Assembly (NCBI GenBank): GCA_027596035.1
Contig: JADGJA010000303.1
Location: 1-24,788, forward strand
Source: Thoreauomyces humboldtii
Lineage: Eukaryota; Chytridiomycota; Chytridiomycetes; Spizellomycetales; Powellomycetaceae
Direction: 5' to 3'
Length of the DNA: 24,788 nt
Shown: positions 9,365 to 21,000 of the stretch, one piece after another
Layout of the letters: each line of letters starts with the position of its first letter
Position numbering within the stretch: the stretch's first letter is position 1
Translations under genes and position numbers: made by a program
The notes under the pieces: model-generated
Database searches by the model: none
Told to the model about the DNA's origin: nothing
Seen by the model: only the letters and a program-made list of their open reading frames with translations

Positions 9365-11195
9365 ATGTCTTCAAGCGACGCGCCACCAGCCGCATTGCCG
9401 ACGGGGACCCATGAACTTCAGGACCTCGTACGAAAACAGGCCACGGAGCTTGCCGCCGTAACAGCAGTAAGTATGGATCCTGATGTGACAGCCAGTGAGC
9501 GTCGCACCGCAAGCCAACCGAGCGCCGAATATTTACACGATATACACCTCAACAGGAGAAGGACCTGCTCTTGAGTAAAGTTGAGGACAATGATAAAACT
9601 TACAAAGATGCGCTGCAACTGCATCTTGACAGCGTAAGAAGACATACTAGGAGCTCAGTCAATGGGATATGCCGCCTCAAGGAGGACTAGACCTCATGTT
9701 TTTCGTGCCTTCAACGACAGGCGACGCTCGAGAAGGATCACTTGGAAACCTCTCTGAAGTCGCTCAAACTTGATCAGCAAGAGCGTTCAGAAACGTTCAA
9801 GAAGCAGCTTAAGAGCCTCAGAGTAGAGAATGATGAGTGCGTTCAGTGGCGCTGAGGTCGCGGAGCCTAGCCAGAGGCTAATAGCACTTCTTCGGGCAGT
9901 CAAAACCCTGAAGGCGTTGACACATCCCCAAGAGCCTCTGTGCCAACCGTGCTGGAGTCAAATGACATGGGCAAAATCAAGGCTCTTGTGGAATCATTGA
10001 CGGAAAGGCTCACGCTTCAGGAGATGGTTATGAAAAAATTGAAATTTGAGCTCGACATGGAGGTCGGACACGTCAACATCCTTCGGTAAGGAATTCTCTC
10101 AATGATGGCCGCGTACAATCTTATAAATGGAAACATAAACGCTGGCTAATCGCAACTTTTTTTGGATCGGATAGCGCCGAGAACCAGAAGCTTCGACAGA
10201 TGACAGTGGAGTTACAGGCTTCGGCCGAGCAAGAAGAGGAATACATCGCCAACAAACTTATGAAGCGGATCAATAATCTCAAAAAGGAAAAAGGCGAACT
10301 ACTGCTGAAGGTGGAGCAGGAGGAGGAAATGATCACCAACACATTGCAGAAAAAACTATCACAGGTACGGAGTTGAAGTTGTGATCTGCTATGAGATGCT
10401 GAAGTATTTACTGTTGTTCTTGCCGTTCATAGCTGCAAAAAGAGAAGATTGACATGGAGGTGGCGTTAGAACAGGAACAGGAGTTCATAGTAAATAGGCT
10501 TCAAAAGCAGTTGGAGAGCTTGCGGCTTCAGCAAAACACGGGAGTTACATCGTAAGAAGTTGATTTTGCCGCCGCCGCAACAGCGCTTCACATCCCTAAG
10601 TACTTCTTCCTAGTCGCAAGGCATCATATCAAGCGCATAGCCCACAAGGGTCCCTGGCTGACTTCCCGGCATCCCCCGGAATCACGGAGGTGTTGCGCGC
10701 CGAGGTAAATGCCATGCTTACTCACTCCCGAGTTTTCGCCGAGACTGACTCCCTTTCATCGCCCACAGATCAATGCACTGAAGATCAAGTCGGTCAACCA
10801 GGAGAGCGACCTCATCGAAACTTTGAAGCAGGTGCAAACGCAATACACACAGCTCAAGGAAGAAGTAGTGAACCTGCGCACTCGTCTCCATGTGCCTACG
10901 GACAACCTCGACACCCAATATCCCTCAATCATCATTCCAGTGCCCCGCAGCCCAAGCACCACGAACTTCGGGTCCGACTTGGGAAGTCTCGCGCAAAGCC
11001 GATCCAGATCTACGAGTGAGCATTCCGTCAGTGGAATCGAGTGCGGCATTGGTCGATACGGTGAGAATCAGGATGGCTGGCATGACCCTCAAGAACCAAA
11101 AGTGTGACTCGCCGTCTGACTTTTGATTCCCAGATCGACGTTCGTCACGCTCTGTAAGCTCTACGCGAGGTTCCATTCTGAGTAGCAATCCATAA
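9365..11195 (+). CDS. Coiled-coil protein, CCDC6 family (DUF2046)
   Basis: Exons: 9365-9466, 9556-9633, 9721-9836, 9900-10085, 10175-10364, 10433-10551, 10614-10704, 10769-11015, 11134-11195; 396 aa. Introns (63-118 nt) all have GT-AG ends. The centre is a long coiled coil. Three clear copies of a 29-residue repeat start at about residues 179, 208 and 237 (EQEEEYIANKL, EQEEEMITNTL, EQEQEFIVNRL), each followed by a basic heptad stretch and KEK or similar. This is the repeat that defines human CCDC6. Degenerate coiled coil precedes it (residues 35-160), and another segment follows (295-340, INALKIKSVNQESDLIETL). The C-terminal 60 residues are Ser/Arg/Pro-rich and probably disordered (SQSRSRST, RRSSRSVSS). 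Human CCDC6 is a cytoskeleton-associated, checkpoint-linked scaffold; the fungal role is unknown. No catalytic domain is seen. Confidence 0.85.
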
Positions 11196-11660
11196 GCATT
11201 TCGAAACTCCTTGTCCTTTCTGTTATACACTATGTACATTTCGGCCACAGCCTTAACAAAAGGAGCTCGCGGGCCCGCTCTGTTCGCAAAATAACTCGGA
11301 AGTTTTCACCGTGGAACGGTAGAAAGGGCAGCAGGTAAGGCGAGATGAAATGTCGATTTGTCGTCCGAGGGAAACTTTGCAAGATAGCTTGCCCTCGCAT
11401 TGGGACCCAAAAAAAACCGCGCGTAGGCTTTACATCTTTGCCGGATCCGGGGGATGATCCAGCACACCGGTGCACTGAAGCTCGTCCGCTATTTCCTGCG
11501 CGCCCAACCCGGCCTTTTCGACCACAGCATATCGAATCAGGCGAATCAATGACATCCGGGGTAGGATTCGAAGTGCATCCTCTAGAGTGACTTTTCGTGG
11601 CTGTTGACAGGACGGTGCGTCAGCAGTGGGATGAGGCAGGAGTTCCGTTTTTGAGAGGCG
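11196..11660. other. Intergenic region between convergent genes
   Basis: 465 bp between the 3' ends of the CCDC6-like gene and the unrecognised gene at 12565-11661. It must hold both polyadenylation regions. Short ORFs on either strand have no family resemblance, and I see no RNA gene or repeat. Confidence 0.5.
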
Positions 11661-12565
11661 TCACCGCTTTCCACACACCTCTCCTGGAAGAGCAGTTGCG
11701 GGCTGCTCAACGTCCGGTGAGACGCCGCTCTCGCTCTTTGGCATGAGTTGGTGTTTCCTGGCGGGATCTGACGTGACCTTAGCTTTGTTGGTGGCCGCTT
11801 TCGCCGTCGCCTGTTTCGCGACCTTGGTACTGGCTTTCGTTTGTTCATCTCCAGAAGCCGCGGCTGCCACAGCAGCGGCCGTGATGGTGGCTTTCGCAGC
11901 GGCAACCTCCGTGAGACGTGCGGACTGTCTGTTTTGTGGAGGCGGGTCCACCGGCGCTTCGGTCGATTCATGCACAGGTTTTCCAGATCCATTCCCGTCG
12001 CCCACCACGTCTTTGGCAGGCCCCGCACCCGCTCGTTTCCTCTTCTTCTTCCCGTTCTCCTCCCCGGTCGTCACAGAGTCAGCATCTTGCGTCAGAGCGC
12101 GTTTTGCCGATACCGGCTTTCGCTTCTCAGATGGGTCATGCGAGGGTGTTGAATCCGATCTGACGGGTGGATGCGTCGTGTTGCGGGATTTGGGGGTTGG
12201 TATCGCGTCGACTACGGCTTTGACCGAGGGTTTTGTCGTCGGCTTTACGGAGTTCTTTCCGGTCGAGGGTTTGGACGGAGCGGACGGCGTCGAACGGGAG
12301 GATTTCGACGGGACCGTGGACTTTGTCGGGGCAGAGGATGCCGCGGTGATTTGAGGCGATGGAGGGGCTTTGGGTGTCGTAACCACCGTAACATCCGTCT
12401 TTCCGCCCCAGTGTTTCGTAACTTTTGGAGTGATTCCTGGAGGCGATGGGGAGCGTCGCGTTAGCCGGTGTCTGTCATGGCCGAGGGATGGAGTGCAGCG
12501 CGGGGCCTTTTACCAAGAGCAGCAAATGCCCTCCTTGTACGTGGTGTAGCTGTGGCATCGGCCAT
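11661..12565 (-). CDS. Unrecognised basic low-complexity protein, probably nuclear
   Basis: I do not recognise this gene. Two exons (12565-12514, 12436-11661) are joined by a 77-nt intron with GTAAAA donor, CTAAC branch site and CAG acceptor, giving 275 aa. The intron is supported because it links MADATATPRTRRAFAALG to ITPKVTKHWGGKTDV in frame and the branch site is ideal. The first 35 residues are of normal complexity and look like the conserved part. The rest is rich in Pro, Ser, Thr, Lys and Ala, and probably disordered. It contains a strong nuclear-localisation-like block (KKKRKR) near the middle, then RQSARL and an Ala-rich helix (TITAAAVAAAASGDE). Coding potential is supported by the splice geometry and a long open frame, but not by homology. 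The opposite-strand ORF (11743-12354) is a shadow. Confidence 0.55.
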
Positions 12566-12881
12566 TGTGTTACTATGGTTCAAAGAAGCAACGGTCCGGG
12601 TCCTATGATCGCATTGTCGTTTCGTGATCTGTGCAGGGAGAGAGGAAGGGAAAACGTCCCAGAGATGACTCATCATCGCTCACACATATCATACTTGCTC
12701 AGCATCTCCTGTTGCAGCAAGTGGGCCAAACAGTAACCCCCAGGAAACACAGGTTGGAGTGATGAAGGATATTAAAGGCGGAATAAAAAGTGAAACTGGA
12801 AAAGTGCTATGTACACGTGGTGCGGGATACGCAGGGATGACAGAAATGTACGCGAAGCAACGATACATGATCTCCGACCCT
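12566..12881. other. Intergenic region: chitin synthase 3' end and promoter of the next gene
   Basis: 316 bp between two genes in the same (minus) orientation. It should hold the chitin synthase polyadenylation region and the promoter of the 12565-11661 gene. I see no TATA box, repeat or RNA gene. Confidence 0.45.
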
Positions 12882-15800
12882 TTACATGGCCTGGTACCGG
12901 TGATCGGGGTAAAGATGGCGTTGAGGAGCACCAGCAGACGAGTAGCTAGGAGCCGACGAAGCGACGCTGTCAACACTCCCCATCCTCTGCATGAGGTGAG
13001 GCACGTGATGAGTGGCTTCCCCGAAATGGTGCTCGGAGTTCCTCCCGATGGGATCCAAGGGTGCCTGACTGTGAAACGAATCCTGACTCGTTGAGCGCTG
13101 CGGGACGTGGAAGTCATTGACAGGATGTCGGCGGACCGAGACCTTTCTTGGAAAGCTCCCGATAGCTGCTCCCTCGTCATCGCCACCGTGCTGCGAGTTG
13201 ACGCTGCTAGAGGAAGCGTTGCCGAAGTCAAAGGAGGAGAGAGACTGAGTTCGATGACCTCCCATGCCCTCATGCGAATGCTCGATATGGGTGAGCTGGG
13301 ACGACGAGGAAGCGGCCGAGGAGTACTGGTCGCGTTCGTACTCCTGCCTCAGCTTTGCGTTACGGGCCGCAGCCTTGGCTTGGAACTTTCTCCGCCTCCA
13401 GGCTCGCTCGTACTCCTCCCAACGCTTGAGGCTGACCTTGCTTCCATCGAACACGCCGCTGGCGTCTCCGTGATCGCCTCCGCGCGCCTGCGATTTCTGT
13501 CCGGCGAGCTGTCGAGTCGCACCCCACGAAAAGTCGTCGAAGTGCCAGAAGGCGTATAGCGGGAGGACCAGGTTCCAGATGGGAAGGGCACAGATGTAGA
13601 CGAGAAGCCAGCCAATGAACTGGTAGCGACGGAATGAAAGCAGGACGATCATGCAGGGGAAGAAGATGACGAGACAAAGGGTACCGATAGTGTAGAGTTG
13701 ACCAGTAGTGAACGCCGTCGAACTCGCTTTTATCGCCACCTCGATGATGATGTAGAGCGCAGCAACGATTGATGCCGGGAGGACGGCAGTGGAAATCAAA
13801 TCAAGAAAGACGATGAACTAAGAGGAAAGCGGATGAGCTACGGAAGTGCAAACGAGGGACACGCCTTTCTCTGCTAGCGAGTGCTTACCTGCATGGAGAA
13901 GCAAAAGGTGCCACAGAGATTGTTCACCAAGATAAGTTCAGCGAGGTTGTGGATGGTCGAGTTGATCCAACGGCGACGCTGACTGAGCAAGGTAGCGAAG
14001 TCATCAGGAACGATCGTCTTGCAAACGGCGCGAGGAATGAAGACCATCTTTCGATGCGGGAAAGTTCGCAGCATCATCGTAGTGAGGAACCGATCCTCTC
14101 CAAGAAGCAAAAGGTTCTTCTGGTGCAGCGATTCGACCTCGTTTGTAGAGTATGTCTCCACAACGTCCGGGTTGACCAGGATGGGAACCCAGTCACCATT
14201 GTCTCGTCGCGCTTTGATTCTGTACATGCAAAAGCACCCGGGCAAACAAGTGACACCTCCGAACATTGACTCGAACGCTTTCCCCAGATGGTGCGAGATG
14301 TAGTACTCGAAGACCTGGATCATGGTCACCCAATTTTGTGTCTTGTTTTCGATCCGCGTCTCACCGCACAGTCCCATGATGGCAGGGTCATTGTGCATGG
14401 CGTTGATCATGAGGCGAAGGGAGTCCTTGGCTACCTGTGTGTCGGCGTCGACCATAAGCACGATCTCAAAGTAATCAGGAGTCACGCCCATCAGATGCTG
14501 GGTCTTCCGGAAAAGATCAAAATCCTAGTGGCAAAGGAATGTCAGCCTCAGGGTTCGTCACAAAGTAGGCAGCAAAAATGCCTACCAATGGCGTCATTCG
14601 ATCGTTGAGCATCACACGAGTAAAAAAGTTCATGAGAATGAGCTGCGAATCTCGCTTGCCGCGATTGCCGGGCTTGGCATCGCTAGCTTCCTCGGGTGTG
14701 CCACACTTGATGACCAGGATAGTCGGAACACGATGATCACCTTGCACTATTGAAGCAAAGTAAGCGAAGGGCTATGAAAAGTTACACGATTCGACGCTTA
14801 CCGAAATGTCCAACATAGACGCGGGCCATATTGTGACCTTTGGAGCCGCTGGCGACTGCGATATAGCTGTACGGCTTTGGTTCTCCACCAAATGTTTCGT
14901 CCACCTCAATCATGTCGAGGAGGAGATCAGGTGTGCTTTTTGCGTTTCCCTTGCCGGTAATGTTGCCGTCGGCAATCACGAAGAGCAGCTTGCGGCTGTC
15001 GGTATAGTCGGTAGCCGCGAGGGATTCCATCGTAGTACGGAGCGACGCTTCGCCTTCTGAATAGCAAGTAACGAGAAGGATCGTGTACAAGTCCAAACCG
15101 ATCGAGACCGAGTCCATACTGGGCTGCTTCTTGAGTCCGTCACCGTTCAAGGCGCCGAGCTCGGTGTCGAACCCAGCCTTCCCCGCGGACTCGTCGCCGA
15201 TGCGCCGACTGGGTCGGGACAGGCTCGAGGAGATGACCGTGGGGGCGATGTTGAGCGGTGTTCGGGCCAAGCGGTGAGATACGAACCAGTCGAAAAAGAC
15301 AGCCATAGCGAACCGCGTAATCATGACACTGAGTACGATGATCGCAACGACGATGGAGATGACAAGGGCGAAAACGCAGGAAATGGACTCCTCATTGATG
15401 CGACCAGCCAAGAACCGCTGGTTGAGACACTCACGGGCCGCAGGATTGTTGGCAAATGCCTCGTGCAGGACAAGGGACCTGCTGGCGTCGGATATCCCCG
15501 CACTCTGGAAATACCGCAACAGGTCGTCGACCGGGTTGCCAGGAATCGGTGCGCTCCGATAGTACGGTGCGAAATTGAGCACTGCCTCCTTGAAAACGAT
15601 GTAATGACGGGCCTGAAGCTCGTCCCAAGTATAGGCGGCGGTGGGATCGACCGCCTGGCCGGTGGAGGTGGTTTTGTAGGGAACCAAGCCATCCGTGCTG
15701 AGGCAGGTTTTGCTTGCCACACACGCAGGTGCAACGGAGGCTCGAGCGAAAGGATAGACGTCGGTATCCAACCCAACGCAGGCGGGATACGTAGGCAGAG

Positions 15801-16457
15801 CGAACAGGTCCGAAGCGTCCTGTCCCTGAGCATTCTTGATGCTGTTCTGCAAATTAACGCTCGATGCGGCTAGGTTGTAAGTGATTCCCTGCACGAGAAT
15901 GGATCCCGAGGTGTTTGGGGGAATGAAGTCGATCTTTGTGGTGGCTGGACACATGAGCGGGTTGAGGCCGGCAATGAAAAAGACGACAAAGGCGCTGAGG
16001 AGGAAGAAGATTGCGCAGAGCGTGACCTTTTCTCGCCAAGCTTGCTGAGGGCCCTTCCCCATGACGTTGAAACAGGTCAGAGCGGAAGCCGGGAAGCAAC
16101 ACGTTACCACGCGGGCGAAGAGGTTCCATGCCTCCCAAGCCTCGATCATGGGCTCATCGTTGACGAGCGGTGCTGCGAGCATGCGACGAGCGCTCCGTTG
16201 CGTGTGGGACCGAAGAAGGGTGGAGCGCCCTTGAAGAAGCGAGCCTTGAGGGGGCGGGCGATCGGGACGCATGAGACCTGCAAGCGAAGAAAGGCCAAGG
16301 CTTGATCAGTAGGAGAACTCGCCAAGAAGTGCAGATTCCGGTCGGTTGCCCCACTCTTTCTTCTCAAAGTGTTGAGCCGCGCTGAGGGGGCTGACATTGG
16401 GTAGTCCGACACCTCGTAGCCCGTAGGCACTGGTGCAGCCGTGGGCACTCTGGACAT
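12882..16457 (-). CDS. Chitin synthase, division 2 (class IV-like, Chs3-related)
   Basis: Membrane glycosyltransferase (GT2) that polymerises UDP-GlcNAc into chitin across the plasma membrane. Exons: 16457-16355, 16277-14802, 14746-14586, 14524-13889, 13817-12882; 1103 aa, normal for the class. Two N-terminal membrane segments (about residues 87-105 and 120-140) precede a roughly 190-residue luminal part corresponding to the cytochrome-b5-like region of this class ([12 protein letters not shown]). A third segment follows (about 334-363). The catalytic core has [40 protein letters not shown] (605-609), GCFCMYR, EDR (723-725) and QRRRW (762-766). Exon 5 begins with three closely spaced membrane segments, [10 protein letters not shown], then a Ser-rich basic cytoplasmic tail. 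The start ATG is preferred because exon 1 carries no other frame. The intron 1 donor is uncertain: GTGGGG at 16354 (77 nt) is chosen over GTTCTC at 16319 (about 42 nt). Confidence 0.95.
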
Positions 16458-16654
16458 TGCAAGCGAGGCCGGAAGGTGGGAAGGCGACGGGAGGTGGAAG
16501 GGAGGACGACGGGAGGAGACGGAGGAGCGGTAGGACCGCCACAGAAGATCGAGACAAGGTAGCCAGTTCCGGCAGGGGAGAAGAGGTAGCGTGGGTAATG
16601 GCGGAGTTTGGCGGAAAGGTAGCGATGGGACGCGAGCGAGCGAGCTACCAGCAA

Positions 16655-16725
16655 AAGAAGGACAGGGACAGAGGGAGAGGAGAGCAACGACGAGAGAGGA
16701 GAGAGAGAGAGAGAGAAAGAAAAGG
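16655..16725 (-). repeat. GA/CT-rich tract upstream of chitin synthase
   Basis: Purine-only for most of its length on the plus strand, ending in an uninterrupted GA dinucleotide run. On the sense strand of the chitin synthase it is a CT block about 200-270 bp upstream of the ATG, like the block upstream of the cystathionine gamma-synthase. Likely part of the promoter; no direct evidence. Confidence 0.65.
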
Positions 16726-17553
16726 GCCAAGCAGTTTGATGGAAGTGTGCTGTATGATAGTTGTGCTATCTGGAAGACGTAGTGCGGGGCAAAAGTGTGC
16801 GGTGGCGTTTCAGGCCATCCCCCTCCCCAGCGCGCAACAAAAAAAAGGAAGGGGTGACAAAGATGCGAGAGAAGAGAAGCCACGAGAGAAAGGCGAGCGA
16901 GGAAGAAAGTGGCTGGAGGAGGGAAGGGGGAGGGGCAAAGAGAAAAAATTGAACAAGCTGTCGGACCGCCACGCGAGCGGCCCTGGGAGCCTGGGAGGCA
17001 GTGGGAGCGGCCCGTGTCTTTTCGAGGGTTTTTGACTCCTATCCATAACGGCAAGGCGGAGTACACAGAACTATTATTCAACAATAACGCTCCTCGCATG
17101 TGTACCGGTACGGGTGTCTGCGCACAGGAACCCCCCCCCCTTGCGTACCACTCGCCGCGACCGATGGGCCGCTCGCAGGCGAGATAATCTGTTTTCAGGA
17201 TTGTCTTAGCGTTCGCTAGGCACACTGAACAGTTTCTGCCGGACGCAGAGAGACGCATGCATGTACAAATGGGCAATCGAATGCATAACAGGCATGTGCA
17301 ACAGAAGAATTGGGCCCGAGAATTCTCTTTTGTCACCTCCCAGCCAGCGTTGCAATGCCCCGGTTCTTATACAGTAGCTCAGTCAGCCTTTGTCTTGACT
17401 GACTGGGGCCAACGACACCCCAGGATGAAGACCCATGCCAATTAGATCTGAACATACGCCCATCTTTGTTGATCCCACTATCATACTAGGACTCTGGTGT
17501 TTTGATACTGAGGAAGAAACGGTTTGACAAGTTTGCGGTTCGACAGATTCTTC

Positions 17554-17569
17554 TGAGTCACCGTGACTC
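17554..17569. promoter_or_regulatory. Palindromic AP-1/Gcn4-like double site
   Basis: TGAGTCA at 17554-17560 is followed by TGACTC at 17564-17569. Together they form a 15-bp inverted repeat, GAGTCAC-C-GTGACTC (17555-17569). It lies about 430 bp upstream of the receptor start codon. Such paired half-sites are typical of bZIP binding, but its role is inferred. Confidence 0.35.
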
Positions 17570-18001
17570 TTGGCAAACCTGAGGAGCGCAAAATAGACGT
17601 ATTTCCACTCTTCCAGTGGTAGCGCTCGTTCTATTTACGTTATCTGCTGGATTCTGGAAAAGTCATACCTCAAGTCAGGGAAACTCTTCTAGACCGGACC
17701 GGTGCTTTGCGCGGTCGCGGGCACCCTACGCTCGTCAAGCTTCGACTGCGCAGCGCACCAGCTTGCTGGGCCCATTCATCGAAACCCAAGCGTTCCAGGC
17801 ACCAGAGCCCAATCGTTCCGCGCAGTTTAAATGCAGGAAAAAGTGATCCACGGTTTCGAACGTATCTAATCACAAGACGCGGATTTCCTGCGAGGAACCC
17901 CACGTCTTGCTGCATGATGCCAATAAACCGGACGCAAGCGGAAGACATCCCTTGAACCTTACACGCCCGATGCTTCAAAGGAAAGGACCCCAAACGCCAG
18001 C

Positions 18002-21000
18002 ATGATCCGAGCTGTTTTCATTGCCTTCTTGACACTCTGCTATGCCCACGCCATCTGTGCCTTCGCCGAACCGGTTCCCGTTCGCGCGCTCATCTTACCT
18101 CCATCCGCAGACGGACTGGAGCTCCGGGTGCTAGAGCCCCTAATTGCGCAGTTCAACCTCGATAACCCCGACATAGTTTTGACGGTGCAGCTCTCGGTAA
18201 GACAGGCTGCTCATCCACGGCAGGTGCTGCTTGAGTTTTAACAACTTGAGCCGAATTAGGCAACAACACTGTCTGCCGATTATGAGGGAATAGTGGAGTC
18301 CTATCTTTCTTCCCGTAGCTCTGCTATGGACATCCTCATGCTCGATGTTGTGTGGCCAGAAGATCTTGCAGATGACTTGGTCGACCTCCAAGAATCCGTA
18401 GCGCCGTCGACTCTGGATATGTACAACCCTCGGAACATGGACACTTGCTGGATCAAGTCAAGGCTCGTGGCTTTGCCTTATCGTTCGGACTACGGCTTAC
18501 TATTCTATCGGAAAGACCTGCTGGAGAAGTGGGGCCATGAGGTTCCGCGGACCTGTACGTGTTACCGATGCAGATTGGACAGGCCCTCATTGCGAACCAG
18601 CGTTGACACAAGAGTGTTTATACGAAAGGGGACGATCTGGCTGTTACCGCTAGCGACATCGTCTTGAAAGAGCAGGCGGCTCAAAGAAACCCAAATCTTC
18701 TTCTCGCAGGCTTCCTAGCTCAGTACAACGGTATCATACCCGTTAACCATACATGACGATTTCGTTACGTTGACGGTGTATCTCTCCAGCCGGGGAAGGT
18801 CTGACGTGCGACGTCATGGAATATCTCCGGTCTTGTGCGGGCGGCTCCGTCATAGAGCTGGATGGCAGGCTTTCCTTGTCCCGGGGAAATCCCGAGCGGG
18901 ACCAGGCTATCATGATGTTAGAGAAAGTTCGATCATGGTTCGTCGTTCGCTTTCGTTGCGTCGCGCTCGGTTGCAGTGAGTTCCTGACTCTTGCCTGTCT
19001 GCTCAGGATCGCTTCCGAGTCGGTATCTCCGCAGTACAGCCTGGTGTATGACGAGTCGGAAGGGCTGGCTGATTGGATTGCCGGCACAGCCGTATTCTTA
19101 CGATCGTGGCCTTATGTCGTACCTCAATCCCGGGCAGCCAATGTTAGCTTCGACTTCGGATGGTCTCCTCTGCCCGGGTGTGTCGCTGGACAGTCAGCTT
19201 CGACACTTGGAGGATGGAATCTCGGCGTGACCAAGTATTCCAAGCACATCCCCGAGGCAATCAGGGCACTCAAGTTCCTGACTTCCGAGGTGGTCCAGCG
19301 AGCAAGGGCACTCCAGCAGGCCAGCCTTCCGACCATCTCGGCGCTGTATAATGGTGAGGGCAAATGCTGCGACCGTTGCAAGAACCTCCCTCAAATGTCC
19401 AAGCTCACCTGTATCCCCTTGTTGCTGCTCAAGACTCGGCTGTCTGTGAGGCCCTTGATTGCACAGTTTACGGTTCGCTCCAAATAGTTACGCGACCTGC
19501 CGCACAGTCGGCCCCTTACTATAGCCAAGTCACCGAGAGCATCTTCACCAACGTGCACAACTCGCTTACCGGGGAACTATCCGCCGTTGCCGCCGTCGAT
19601 GCTATTGTCTCCGATATCGCGAAGATTCTCAGTATCGATTTGTTAGGACTACCCAGTGAGTTCATCACCATTAGTGAACTTCGGCGCAGTAACATTAACA
19701 TCCGTACCCCTCCCCGCCCCCTTTAGTTACTGTACGATTTAGTGATCGATTGGGACTCCTCTTCGTCAGCTTGAGTGGAATGTCACTTCTCCTTATCTTC
19801 CTGATTGCAATCACTATCGTAACAAAACGAGACGTGGAAATCATTAAGAAAGGATCTTGGCCATTCATGCTGGTCATGTAAGTTCTTGCTCCTTTTCTAA
19901 AGCGAAGAGTCGGAAACTAAGGTCCAGTCCTCAGGCTTACCGGTCTGGCGCTCGGGATGGCCTGCATTTTTGTGTATACTGGCATTCCCACAGAAGTTAC
20001 TTGCGTCTTAGAGTCATGGCTCGTATCGTGCGCGTTCGGATTGACGATATCGTCGCTACTCGTCAAGGTGAGGTTTGTATCAGGACCACAAAATATCTTT
20101 ATGAGCCTTCCCATCACTAATCCGTTCGTTCAACACATTTCTTAGAACTTCCGGATCTACAAGGTAGGTTGAAGATCCACGTTGCACACTCGGAAAGTGA
20201 AAGATTCAGACTGATATCTTGCTATAACTCCTCAGATTTTCAACAACAGACGTCACCGCGTGGTCGGTCTTTCGACCCGCTATCTGGTCCTACAGTGCGC
20301 ATGCCTGATGAGCGGAGAAGTAATCCTCCTTACGCTCTGGTCCGTACTGGATCGGCCCCGTCCCGTGTGGATCGAGCTATCGAACTCTCGGTTCTGGTCG
20401 TGTCGGTCGGTGTCCGAACGTACCAACTGGATCTTTACGGGTCTGCTCTTCGGGTACAATGCGTTTCTAGTCCTATGCGGAGTGTTCCTTGCATATCGGA
20501 CCAGGCACGTGCAGCTCAAGGAGTTGAACGAGGCCAAGTTCATAGGACTCAGCATATATTCCATCGTACTGACTAGCTTAGTTACGGTAAGTTGGAGCTT
20601 CTCGCTCTTTGAAAGGTTTCATACTTCTTGCTGAAAGATTTGTTCTTTTCAGATTCCAATCACGTACACGAGCTACCTCGGTGTGCGAGTCATCTACGCC
20701 ATGCGAGCTCTTGGGATTCTCATGACAACGGCTACCATCCTCGTGTGCATGTTCGGACCAAAACTATTTGTGCTTGTCCGTGATACAGTCTACCCCGCCT
20801 CTCTGGAAGATCTCAACACCGTCGGCCTCGGACCGCCGATGCTGATGTCGATCATCACGGGTAAGCAGACGGCGCCCCGAAGCAGCATCATCCGCAAACG
20901 AACCTCCGTGCGGCGGACCGCCGGTCGATACCTCGAGGCCACTCGATCGGGCGAGCTGTCTCTTCGCCACTCCCGGTCTCGATTGTTGTTACCGTTTGCA

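Larger units (their letters stand above)
16458..18001. other. Divergent intergenic region, chitin synthase to receptor gene
   Basis: About 1.5 kb with no supportable gene. The left part (16600-16960) is strongly purine-rich on the plus strand, meaning CT-rich on the chitin synthase sense strand, with a pure GA run at about 16692-16724. A run of ten C lies at 17131-17140. A palindromic TGAGTCA site lies at 17554-17569. The long minus-strand ORF reaching 17336 is an artefact of base composition plus exon 1 of the chitin synthase. Confidence 0.6.

Noticed and set aside
11743..12354. 203-codon plus-strand ORF (Ala/Phe/Val-rich)
   Set aside because: Antisense to the unrecognised basic gene. The minus strand has the intron with ideal splice signals and an ATG start; the plus-strand protein reads as a mirror of a low-complexity frame.
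15274..15873. 199-codon plus-strand ORF
   Set aside because: Antisense shadow of chitin synthase exon 2.
16146..17336. 396-codon minus-strand ORF upstream of the chitin synthase
   Set aside because: Most of it is the translated CT-rich promoter (Pro/Ser/Leu-rich low complexity) that happens to join exon 1 in frame. The family-like sequence starts at the ATG at 16457.
17040..18001. Possible tRNA or other structured RNA gene
   Set aside because: No T-arm GGTTCGAAT-like box with a matching acceptor stem was found; the GGTTCGA-like string at 17538 has no tRNA context.
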